Below, one piece after another: positions 29,179 to 37,261 of a DNA stretch of 64,000 nucleotides. Position 1 is the first letter of the stretch, and each line of letters begins with the position of its first letter. The stretch is from positions 1 through 64,000 of the forward strand of contig CAZNOO010000010.1 of assembly GCA_964574705.1 (NCBI GenBank), written 5' to 3'. Made by a program: the position numbers and the translations under genes. The DNA comes from JAHIVB01 sp964574705. Its GTDB lineage: Bacteria > Bacillota_I > Bacilli_A > Izemoplasmatales > Hujiaoplasmataceae. The notes under the pieces were generated by a model that was not told the DNA's origin, searched no databases, and saw only the letters and a list, made by a program, of their open reading frames with translations.

Positions 29179-29220
29179 TTCCAAGTGTGTTTTAAAATTT
29201 AGAGAGGGGGTCTCTGAAAT

Positions 29221-29403
29221 TTATACTGAAATGATGATGGTTTCTGTCTTTCTTTCTTTGTCTCTTAATCTCCAAAGTTTAGGATATGGCCGAAAAGCCG
29301 TTGGAATTTTCTTTCCACGAAACAAGAACTCTAGTTCCTGGCTTTTGATATTAAAATTATAAATCACGATTTCATCGGGCTTAAAACTTCTATTTAGTAG
29401 CAT
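29221..29403 (-). CDS. Small uncharacterised protein (60 aa)
   Basis: It begins with MLLNRSFKPDEIVIYN, has AAGGAG at good spacing upstream, and a -10-like TATAAT (29450-29445) about 40 bp before the start. The protein is basic in its C-terminal half (RPYPKLWRLRDKERK) with no membrane segment. I recognise no family. The clear ribosome binding site makes it more credible than a chance frame. Confidence 0.5.
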   Translation of the reverse strand: MLLNRSFKPDEIVIYNFNIKSQELEFLFRGKKIPTAFRPYPKLWRLRDKERKTETIIISV

Positions 29404-29559
29404 GATAGTTCTCCTTTAAATGTAAAAAGCTTTTGTTCGTGTATATTATACGCTGAAGGACGCGATTTTATTGTGATGTTTTAACGAATATTTAATGAAA
29501 GTGTTTTCTATTCAAGTCATATTTTCATTCATTCATCATTTTATATCACATATATTCAT

Positions 29560-29584
29560 AAAAAAAGTCCTCACGAGGAGGACT
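29560..29584 (-). terminator. Rho-independent terminator after YgjV-like gene
   Basis: Stem AGTCCTC / GAGGACT with loop of five, followed on the minus strand by TTTTTT. It lies directly after the stop at 29588. Confidence 0.88.
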
Positions 29585-29587
29585 GTA

Positions 29588-30214
29588 TTATAGTTCTAGC
29601 AAATACATTGATTGATTGTTTTCGCTTTTTGTTGCCTGTTTCACATATCCCATTTTAAGTAAGTATTTTTCGTGTTGAGGATTATCTGAGAATGATACAA
29701 GCTTTGAATAGCCTTTGGATAGAAATAATTCTTTTTGTTTTGTATAAACATATTTTCCCATCTTGAAGTCTCGATACATCGGAACAACGTAGTCTAATTT
29801 GATTAGTAAAGTATCGTCATTATATTTTGAGCCTACAAACACCCCTGCAGGAACGGTATTTCTTAGAATATAGAAAGTGACTTCAGAGTTTTCTACTTTG
29901 AGATTGACTTCAGGAAAGAATTTAAGGATGTCTTTTTGATGAAACTTCAAGAAGTACTCAAAATACTGTGTGCTTGTCGATATCGGAAGCAAAGTAAAGA
30001 AGTCCTTTGAATTGAATATTTTTACTAAGTAGTAGATGTTTATTAGAGAAGTTCCGATGTTTAATAACCCTACCGGAATCGACCCTATTAAAAAGCCGTA
30101 TACTGCAAAAGTAATTGACCCGAAGAGATTGATCCATCTGAGTTTTTTGATGGAACTCATTAGGAGAGAGATTAAGACAATGATGGAGGCAATATAGCCA
30201 ATGTATTCTAACAT
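29588..30214 (-). CDS. YgjV-like membrane protein with C-terminal soluble domain
   Basis: 208 residues, ATG with GAAGGTC upstream. The first ~75 residues form three helices with the WINLFGSITFAVYGFLIGSI pattern of the Imp-YgjV family. Residues ~85-208 look like a small GNAT-type fold: VTFYILRNTVPAGVFVG strands, then YVYTKQKELFLSKGYSKL and ending LLKMGY. The acetyl-CoA loop is not obvious, so activity is uncertain. No substrate can be proposed. It is a single-gene unit with its own terminator. Confidence 0.7.
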   Translation of the reverse strand: MLEYIGYIASIIVLISLLMSSIKKLRWINLFGSITFAVYGFLIGSIPVGLLNIGTSLINIYYLVKIFNSKDFFTLLPISTSTQYFEYFLKFHQKDILKFFPEVNLKVENSEVTFYILRNTVPAGVFVGSKYNDDTLLIKLDYVVPMYRDFKMGKYVYTKQKELFLSKGYSKLVSFSDNPQHEKYLLKMGYVKQATKSENNQSMYLLEL

Positions 30215-30326
30215 AATTAAGACCTTCTTTCGAACATGAGATAGTATATCACATGTCTATCTTTTTGCAAAATGAAAATGTTTGCATACAGTGAAGGTCA
30301 AGGTTATTGGTATTCTTTATGAATAT

Positions 30327-30815
30327 TTAGCTTTCAAGAGAAGCGTCTCCCCAAGCATAAATAACTGAAACATACATTGCTGAAGTGCCGGTTCCAATAT
30401 CGATTGAAAACCATGGTCCATTACAGTAGAAACCCTCATAAACAGTACATTCAGTTTCTAAGATTGTATGAATGTCGTCATACGCAGAACTCCACTCATG
30501 TAATTGGTCTGTTTGAGAATACCCATCGTTTTCACATCGAAGAATATAATCGAGTACCATTTGATAATCACCATCGATTTTTGCAGAGATAATATAATTA
30601 ATCTCATAAGCCTCAGTTCCTTCTGAACGGTTGTTGATTTCTGTAATCATTCCATCCAGTTCATGCCATGCAGGGAATTTTGCGAGTAAGTCATCAGGCC
30701 AATCAAGGTATTGCACGGCAGCGGTAGTTGTCGTTTTGGAATCCATATCACAAGCTGTTAATGGGAATAGAAATAATAGAAATATTATCAAAATCAGACT
30801 TTTTTTAATGCTCAT
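30327..30815 (-). CDS. Small lipoprotein
   Basis: 162 residues from the ATG at 30815. A GTG 13 codons upstream would put charged residues before the signal peptide and is unlikely. The signal peptide ends in LTAC (Cys 22), followed by a Thr-run (SKTTTTAAV), the same linker style as the two large lipoproteins that begin CD. The mature domain is ~140 residues with three later Cys (CEND, TECTVYEGFYC) that could form disulfides. No family is recognised. The location is the outer face of the membrane. Confidence 0.7.
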   Translation of the reverse strand: MSIKKSLILIIFLLFLFPLTACDMDSKTTTTAAVQYLDWPDDLLAKFPAWHELDGMITEINNRSEGTEAYEINYIISAKIDGDYQMVLDYILRCENDGYSQTDQLHEWSSAYDDIHTILETECTVYEGFYCNGPWFSIDIGTGTSAMYVSVIYAWGDASLES

Positions 30816-30943
30816 TTTTCTTATCCTCGATGAGTTGTACGGTTCACCAAGCACTCATAAATTCATTTTATTGCTAGTGCATCTCAATGTCAATAGTACT
30901 CTCTTTATTACTTGATTAATCTGAATAGAATTATGCTACCACC

Positions 30944-30972
30944 TTTCAATAATTCTCGATTTATGCTATGAT
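30944..30972 (+). promoter_or_regulatory. Promoter-like sequence before a decayed gene
   Basis: TTTCAA (30944-30949), 17-bp spacer, TATGAT (30967-30972), 33 bp before the AAGGAGG and ATG of the pseudogene. The expression signals are intact although the gene is broken. Confidence 0.55.
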
Positions 30973-31003
30973 ACACATCAATCTCACACAAGGAGGTTTT
31001 ACG

Positions 31004-31265
31004 ATGGCGCTCATCAAACCATTTCGTATAAGCGAAAGGAATGAATTAAGAACTTGGAATTGTCACTTCCTTCTTTGCGAATCCTTTTGGATGTGTTCAA
31101 AAGCAAGATTAAACTGAAATTCTATAGCAATAAACATTCAAAGCCTTCTTTGATCAAAATATCATTGTGGGTGAACTATATACCAAACTCGATGTCACTT
31201 GAAAAGAACACAGTGGTGTGATTGAAGCCGCAAAAGCCTTGTTGAAGATTATTGTGAATGAATAA
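31004..31265 (+). pseudogene. Decayed gene fragment with intact expression signals
   Basis: AAGGAGG and an ATG start a frame reading MALIKPFRISERNELR, which stops after 38 codons. Protein-like stretches then continue in other frames: LGIVTSFFANPF, then FFDQNIIVGELYTKLDVT, a TGA, and KEHSGVIEAAKALLKIIVNE ending at a TAA. Good promoter, ribosome binding site and terminator around frameshifted pieces suggest a gene lost by small indels and at least one stop. I cannot name the parent family. Confidence 0.45.
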
Positions 31266-31284
31266 GATTTTTATTCTCAATTAC

Positions 31285-31324
31285 AAAAAAAGCTTATACC
31301 GGAGTAATCTGTATAAGCTTTTTT
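31285..31324. terminator. Strong bidirectional terminator
   Basis: Perfect 13-bp stem AAAAAGCTTATAC / GTATAAGCTTTTT with an 11-base loop. It serves the pseudogene (+) and the convergent membrane-protein gene (-). Confidence 0.9.
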
Positions 31325-31334
31325 AATTGTAAAA

Positions 31335-31685
31335 CTATTCTTTTTTGACGTTAATTACTGATGATAGTAATAAGACGAATAAAATTTGATTTAATCGTAT
31401 AAACAATTCATTCGCCGAAGTCCATGTAAATACCAGAAAATCGAGAGCTAAAATTACATAAAAGATAGCCAAAACCGAGTAGATTATCTTATTAAAAAGA
31501 TTTGATAAGAACGACTTTTTGAAAACAAATATTATGCATATAAGTGCAAGTACAAACATTGTAATCAAAATGGGTTTTGAAACCACAAGAATGTTCTTTT
31601 CGTTAAGGTAAACAAGAACTGAGACAAAAACAAAGTCTAGAAAAGTTAGTAATCTATAGAACATTACACTTTGATCTTTATTCAT
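31335..31685 (-). CDS. Small four-helix membrane protein
   Basis: 116 residues with four predicted membrane helices (about 8-25, 32-51, 58-78, 82-108) and no soluble domain. I recognise no family. It begins 16 bp after the stop of the secreted-protein gene on the same strand with only a weak GAG Shine-Dalgarno, so it is probably co-transcribed and may be a membrane partner of that protein. Confidence 0.6.
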   Translation of the reverse strand: MNKDQSVMFYRLLTFLDFVFVSVLVYLNEKNILVVSKPILITMFVLALICIIFVFKKSFLSNLFNKIIYSVLAIFYVILALDFLVFTWTSANELFIRLNQILFVLLLSSVINVKKE

Positions 31686-31700
31686 AATGACTCAGCAATC

Positions 31701-33044
31701 TTAATTACCGTATAACTGAAGTAAGGTGTTTTCTGAGGCGAAAGTCAGAGTTCCAAATTCACCTGAATCTAGGACGCGGTCAATGCCTTCTCCTGGATTC
31801 CACTCAGTAATTTCCAAGAAAGTTGGAGCACCTAATAGCAATGTATATGCTCCTGATACCGTATATGACAATTTCAATCCATGATTGTACATCAACGCAT
31901 GGTTAATCGTGGTTTGAATATAAGTTTCATCATAAAAACTTTCAATCCAATTATCAAATATCTTAACATTGAAATATTGTAGGAAGGCATCTCCTAAAAA
32001 AGCAACGACAATTACCTTCGCGGTTTGAGCAAGGGCGTATTCTGGAACTAGGATTAGTGCACATAGACCAATCGCAACTTTAAACATCAGTTGATTTTCA
32101 GGGTCTTGTATTGCTTGCTCAAGTGCATCTGCGAACTCTACATAACCTAAAGTATCAATCATATACTGAGTATACTCTAGAGCGCCATGACTAATATATA
32201 ATTCAGTTGCAGTATAATCATAATAAATAGTGGTAGTATATACAGGGTATAGACTTCCAATTGGGAAAATATAGGAAGAATAAACAGTTGATTTCGGTTC
32301 TGCAGTTGCAATGTCGTTTCTTGTCCATAAAGCTGCACCTTCGAAACTGCTATCTAGATAAATAGATGTGTCAAAGAACACTTTCTTTTCGCATACATCA
32401 TAAATTTCATACATTAGATAATGGGCATTGAACAATTCTCCGATGTAATCAAAGAAGAAGTCTCCAGAAATGTAGTCATACATTTTATCTCCAAATACCC
32501 AATCAATTTCTGCTATAAATCTTCCTCTGTTATCAGTCCCTATTTTTTCGTATGGGTTTCCCAAAAGAGAACAATAATCAGCCTCTGCAGAATTATCGTA
32601 GCCAACTCTTACAGGCTCTGTACCAAGATATGACGATCTAAAGTCATAATCATCAAAGAATTTTGCATCATAATATGTTCCACTAATAAGCATCGTAATT
32701 GGAACATATATAAACGAATAATTTCCAGCATAATCGTATGAATATACCTTTAAAGTATAAATCCCAGGTTCATTGAAGTTTATCATATTTGTGCTGAAAT
32801 GGCATGAGACGCCAACTGTTACGTTGTCAGTAGCTGTACAAGTAGGATAGACAAAATCTTCTTCACCGATTAAAAATTCGTCTTTGTTGACAGTAAGAGT
32901 CATAACGGGGGCAGTTGTATCAGTGGAAGTCCCTCCTCCATCTTCACCTTCTAAAAAAACGATTGCAGCATCTACATGACTTGTGAGTGCTGCTCCATAA
33001 AAAGCAAACAATGAAAGTAAAATTAAAGCTAAAACTTTTTTCAT
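31701..33044 (-). CDS. Secreted protein with Ig-like (DUF5011-type) domain
   Basis: 447 residues; ATG with AAAGGAG upstream. A cleavable signal peptide ends near HVDA (about residue 26). Residues ~40-115 (DTTAPVMTLTVNKDEF, then TDNVTVGVSCHF and VYSYDYAGNYSF) form a DUF5011/HYR-like Ig-fold repeat as found in surface proteins. The ~330-residue remainder contains Tyr-rich beta regions and a hydrophobic segment near 330-360 that might re-enter the membrane. No enzyme motif is seen. It is likely exported and possibly held by the small membrane protein downstream. Confidence 0.65.
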   Translation of the reverse strand: MKKVLALILLSLFAFYGAALTSHVDAAIVFLEGEDGGGTSTDTTAPVMTLTVNKDEFLIGEEDFVYPTCTATDNVTVGVSCHFSTNMINFNEPGIYTLKVYSYDYAGNYSFIYVPITMLISGTYYDAKFFDDYDFRSSYLGTEPVRVGYDNSAEADYCSLLGNPYEKIGTDNRGRFIAEIDWVFGDKMYDYISGDFFFDYIGELFNAHYLMYEIYDVCEKKVFFDTSIYLDSSFEGAALWTRNDIATAEPKSTVYSSYIFPIGSLYPVYTTTIYYDYTATELYISHGALEYTQYMIDTLGYVEFADALEQAIQDPENQLMFKVAIGLCALILVPEYALAQTAKVIVVAFLGDAFLQYFNVKIFDNWIESFYDETYIQTTINHALMYNHGLKLSYTVSGAYTLLLGAPTFLEITEWNPGEGIDRVLDSGEFGTLTFASENTLLQLYGN

Positions 33045-33607
33045 ACTTTTTTCTCCTTTTTCTTTTTTTATTTTATCACATTAAGTGTGATATCAAGATT
33101 CATTCTTCAATCAAGTACTTGAAGGGAATATATGAAACCTGGAAGTCAATTTTATGAAGAATATAGTATAAAGAAAAAACGGAATCAATTCATCATTCAT
33201 TTTAACACGAACAGTAAATATATGATTCAAATTTACCGAATTTTTACATTAATATAAAAAATATGACGCTTTTTATTCATTGCCAGAACCTAAACAAATA
33301 AAAGATTCCACGCTGTTTGCACATGGAATCTTTCTCTATTTTTGATAATATACTTTTCATCCTATAAATCTTTCGTAACATTTGAATGACCTTGTATGAA
33401 ATACAGCGATATTTCGATCGGATTCAAAATCAAAAAAAAGCAAATATATCAATGGTCTATTTTTTTATAATGAATGTAGTGATATAATGATTCTAATATG
33501 GTTTTTGTTTATAAGTAAGCTTATTGGGGTTGCAAGATAAATTGAAATATAATCTTAATTGGTCGAAAATCAAAAAATCCATAACATTTCTTTAAGGAGA
33601 ATTCTCA
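33045..33607. other. Long AT-rich intergenic region before the island
   Basis: No gene is seen. It holds an orphan hairpin (33301-33333: AAAGATTCCA / TGGAATCTTT, loop of 13) and two TATAAT boxes (33466-33471 and 33483-33488) without convincing -35 partners, 120-140 bp before the TIR gene. It marks the left edge of the accessory island. Confidence 0.5.
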
Positions 33608-34456
33608 ATGACAATCAAATCAGATTTCACTGAACAGAATACGGTTCCAAATAAACAGTTGGATCTTAAGTACTATTCTGTGTATCAATTTCTATTTCAA
33701 ACATATAAAGGGAAGAGCGATACAATAAAATACTTGCTACAATACATTATTGCAGTATTGAAGGGACTTGAGGATCAACTGGAAACCTCTACTTCGAATT
33801 TCATCGATTTGGTTCAGACCAACACAAACGCTTCTAACACTCAAGAGATGCTTGAATCATTTATAAAAAATTTAAGAGATGAAAAACAGGATAACTATCG
33901 AAAGAAGAACTATGGAATCCGAATCAACTTGAACAAAAAAGAGCCACAAAATTCAAAGTATATTCTTAACGACATTTTAAACCAAATTACAATTCTTGTT
34001 GACGAAACCGTAAACTTCAGCCAACTTGTGCTTGAACTTGAGGGTTCCAATATCAACAGAAATGAAAATCAAGTGTTTTTGTCATATGCTCATATGGACA
34101 AACTTTACACTTTAGGACTGTATTTCCTGTTTCAGACACAAGGAGTTTATCTTTTCATTGACTGGATGCATAATGGTTTAATCGATAATGTCGCTGACTT
34201 AAAGAATCTGTTAGATATCGAAATGAAAAGAAGTAGGCAGTTTTTGTTTTTGAGAACTTCGAACAGCGAACTTGGCATCTTGGGTGCTGGCCAAATTAGA
34301 CAATGGTGTGCATGGGAGATTGGAAATTACTACTGCAAAGATTTGACAAATAAATTTTATACTGTAATTTATTACGAAGACAAAATTACAACTGAAAACA
34401 AATTACTTCAGACTTTCCGGCCTTTAATAGGAATTCAAAAAGGATTGATGATCTGA
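33608..34456 (+). CDS. TIR-domain protein
   Basis: 282 residues, start supported by AAGGAG. An unrecognised helical N-terminal region (1-150) precedes a C-terminal TIR domain (~155-282): QVFLSYAHMDK (first strand), LFIDWMHNG, FLFLRTSNSELG, and QWCAWEIGNYY, where E236 aligns with the catalytic Glu of NAD-cleaving TIR domains. The family either hydrolyses or cyclises NAD or acts as an adaptor. The retained Glu argues for enzymatic activity. It lies 19 bp before the RyR-type membrane protein, so a TIR effector or signal producer working with that protein is the natural reading. Confidence 0.82.
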   Translation: MTIKSDFTEQNTVPNKQLDLKYYSVYQFLFQTYKGKSDTIKYLLQYIIAVLKGLEDQLETSTSNFIDLVQTNTNASNTQEMLESFIKNLRDEKQDNYRKKNYGIRINLNKKEPQNSKYILNDILNQITILVDETVNFSQLVLELEGSNINRNENQVFLSYAHMDKLYTLGLYFLFQTQGVYLFIDWMHNGLIDNVADLKNLLDIEMKRSRQFLFLRTSNSELGILGAGQIRQWCAWEIGNYYCKDLTNKFYTVIYYEDKITTENKLLQTFRPLIGIQKGLMI

Positions 34457-34475
34457 TTAATCACAAGGAGGCAAC

Positions 34476-36548
34476 ATGGCCACTATCAGTATTCTCTTAG
34501 TTATTTTATTTTCTGTCATTTTGGCATTAAGGGTATTACATTTATTTTTCAATCTCGATAAGTGTTTTTTGACTAGGATGAGTACACTTCATGGTGTATC
34601 TCTTTTACTTACAATCCTGCTATTTTACGCAGGATTACAATATGTCAATATTACACTTCAAACAACATTAGAACTTCTCTTTAAATCACTTGGATTTGCA
34701 ATTGAAAACTTAACATTGAAGTTCAACAACGCTGAAGTTCAAACAGCGTTTGATGAAGTCGAGATATACCGTTTTGCATTTTACTTAAGTTTTGTAAGTT
34801 GTATTATCGTTTCAACAACTTTAGTATTGAAATTGTTTTTCAAGAGAGTCATTACCAAAGTTAGATTGTTATTTTCGAAAACAAGAAGACATGCAATTGT
34901 CATTGGAAACAATGTAGAAGCTCATATATTTATAAATAACTTAGAGAAACAAGTTATATTTTGGAATCATGTTCAAAGCCTAGATTACGGCATTTCCAAG
35001 AACTCCGTTATTCTCTTTGAAGAACCTCTAACATATAAGTCATTCAGTAAATTAGTAAAGAATGCTGCAGGGGAATTCATCAGTTTTTTAGATAGCGATG
35101 AATCAATCGTTCTCTTAAACTTCATCGAAGAATTCTTAAAAGAGAATACAGAATGCAAAATCAAGTTCTACCTGAAATACAATCATATGAATGACAGGTT
35201 CTTTGATTCTGTAATGAATAATTTTTCCAATAAAGTCTTTATGTTTAATCCTTATGAAATGTCTGCCAGAAAACTTATTTTCGAACATCCCGCTTCTGCC
35301 TACATGAGTTCTAAACAAATTGATTATGGAACTGCTCTAATAAAACCAGATACGGACATCAATTTCTTTATCTTGGGGTATGGAAAAGTCAATCAGAAGT
35401 TTGTCGCACTGTCTATATTCAACCAACTATTTGCGACGAAGAAAGACGGAGAAATTGTTGACAAAGTAGTGAATTATTATGTCTATGACAAAACTGAAGA
35501 ACCTGTCAACAAGGACATCTCAGATTTCTTGCACTACAACGAGTTACTTTTAGACAAAAATGACTATTTTGAGTTGCCTAAGAAAAATTCTCTTATTTCA
35601 TATCAAAAAGCAGATCTTTACTCAAGTGAATTTTGCGATAACTTGTGCAAGACGTTCAAAACCAACAGTTATAATCAAATTATGATTTCTTTTGATGATG
35701 ATAACGATAATATTGATATTGCTTTGAAAGTCTTAGAAGTAATCAAAAGAAACAAAATCGATTTCGATTACCAAGTTTTTGTCAGAATCAAACAAGATAT
35801 TTATAGAAAATCTTCACATGTTGCGGATCTGTTGAAAAACAATCATTTAATTGCTTATGGAACAGAAGGAGAAATCTTATCGCCTGAAAACATCATTCAG
35901 GAAAATTTAGATTTGGTTGCTCAAACAAGAAATGCATATTATTATAAAACCAACGGTGTGAAAGGAAAGTCACCACTTGAACTATGGCAAACCCTCAATT
36001 ATAACAAACAACTTTCTAATCGGTATTCTAGTAGCTCCTTACCATTTAAGCTTCATTTGATGGGCTTGCAATTAACAAATGAATTGGATAAAGGTATCAG
36101 CAAATCAGATTTTTTATTGAAATACGACCAGAAAAATACAATTTCCCGAAATGATCATGAAGATATTATTTACACATTAAACTCCATTAATATGTTCATT
36201 AATCCAAGACAAGTCCTTGCATTCATCGAACATGAACGTTGGAATTCATTTTATCTTTTTAGAGGGTATCTTCCTATGAAAAAAATTGAAATAAAACTAT
36301 TAAAGGCCGCAAAGGGCTACAGGTTGTATAAAGATGATGACCAGAAAAGAGTTCATGCATGTTTGACAACGATGGCAGGACTTAATAAGTATAGAGAACT
36401 TCAAATTGATTTGTATAAGGCAAATGGCCAAATAGTCAATGAGATGGAATTGGATGTAATTAAGTATGACCTTCAATTAATGGATAATATTTTTGAAGAA
36501 ATTAAAGATTCAAAGCTTGTTATTGCGCCATTCAATATAAAAAAATAG
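34476..36548 (+). CDS. Membrane protein with Rossmann (TrkA-N-like) regions and C-terminal RyR-like domain
   Basis: 690 residues; AAGGAGG supports the start. Three hydrophobic helices (about 1-20, 36-56, 104-126) are followed by two nucleotide-binding-like regions: RRHAIVIGNNVEAHIFINN (~145-163) and INFFILGYGKVNQKFVAL (~295-312). The latter is like the RCK/TrkA-N domains of ion channels. The C-terminus (~595-665) has FIEHERWNSFYLFRGY and a later RVHACLTTMAGL, the pattern of bacterial RyR domains (PF02026 type). No canonical K+ filter is visible between helices 2 and 3. The layout suggests a ligand-gated channel or receptor. The ligand is unknown. Confidence 0.72.
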   Translation: MATISILLVILFSVILALRVLHLFFNLDKCFLTRMSTLHGVSLLLTILLFYAGLQYVNITLQTTLELLFKSLGFAIENLTLKFNNAEVQTAFDEVEIYRFAFYLSFVSCIIVSTTLVLKLFFKRVITKVRLLFSKTRRHAIVIGNNVEAHIFINNLEKQVIFWNHVQSLDYGISKNSVILFEEPLTYKSFSKLVKNAAGEFISFLDSDESIVLLNFIEEFLKENTECKIKFYLKYNHMNDRFFDSVMNNFSNKVFMFNPYEMSARKLIFEHPASAYMSSKQIDYGTALIKPDTDINFFILGYGKVNQKFVALSIFNQLFATKKDGEIVDKVVNYYVYDKTEEPVNKDISDFLHYNELLLDKNDYFELPKKNSLISYQKADLYSSEFCDNLCKTFKTNSYNQIMISFDDDNDNIDIALKVLEVIKRNKIDFDYQVFVRIKQDIYRKSSHVADLLKNNHLIAYGTEGEILSPENIIQENLDLVAQTRNAYYYKTNGVKGKSPLELWQTLNYNKQLSNRYSSSSLPFKLHLMGLQLTNELDKGISKSDFLLKYDQKNTISRNDHEDIIYTLNSINMFINPRQVLAFIEHERWNSFYLFRGYLPMKKIEIKLLKAAKGYRLYKDDDQKRVHACLTTMAGLNKYRELQIDLYKANGQIVNEMELDVIKYDLQLMDNIFEEIKDSKLVIAPFNIKK

Positions 36549-36627
36549 AAATTTATCTTTATGAATTGTCGCTTCAAAGTCTCGGATTTAACATGATTCT
36601 AATTTTATTTTTTGATGAGGTGAACCT

Positions 36628-37185
36628 ATGATTTTATCGAAGAAGTATCTAAACGAATTGGTTGAAAAAAAAGTTATCAATGAAAAACTTTCCAAAAGTA
36701 TTATAAACAAACAAGCGACTTTACCTCAGTTTGATGTTTTTATATCCTACTCATACAATGATGTCAGTTTTGCTGAAAAAATCGTGAACTTGCTTGAATA
36801 ACTTGGGTACAGCACCTATATTGACCTTAATGACAAAACCCTGAACAGAAACCATGTAACAAAGAAAACTGCGTTGAGAATCGCTGAACAAATGGACAAA
36901 TGCAAAGGATTGCTTTACATTCACTCCAGAAGTTCATCTGTGTCGAAATGGTGCCCATGGGAATTAGGCTATTTTTCGGGGAAAAAGAAATTTAGATGTG
37001 CAAGCCTCCCGCTCAATGATGCCGCTGAAAGTGATTTTCCAAATCAGGAATATTTGCAAATTTACCCTTATGTTGACTTTAAAAAGTCTAATCAAAGCCA
37101 AGACTATGAAGTTTGGATCAATGACCCTGAAACCAAAAAGAGCATCACTTTACACAAATGGATAAATGGACTCAAACTACAGTAA
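36628..37185 (+). pseudogene. TIR-domain gene interrupted by one in-frame TAA
   Basis: The ATG at 36628 (AGGTG upstream) starts a 185-residue TIR protein. The frame has a TAA at codon 58 (36799-36801) and then continues in the same frame without further stops to 37185. Before the stop is FDVFISYSYNDVSFAEKIV. After it are LGYSTYIDLND, LLYIHSRSSSVSKWCPWELG (with catalytic-type E112) and a normal TIR end. A CAA-to-TAA change would give LLEQLGYSTYID and fully explains the break. It may be a recent inactivation, a sequencing error, or strain variation. The gap to the next gene is 76 bp. Confidence 0.8.
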
Positions 37186-37261
37186 TGTGTAATACACTCA
37201 ATGGCAACATAAATGGAATCAGATTTTAATTTTACATTCTAAATTTAGGGGGATTTCACAA

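Noticed and set aside
29027..29362. Plus-strand reading frame spanning the second gap
   Set aside because: It is made of Ns and the antisense of two minus-strand genes. No domain is seen.
36874..37185. Separate short TIR gene starting at 36874
   Set aside because: It lacks its own ribosome binding site and starts in mid-domain. It is the second half of the TIR gene broken at 36799.
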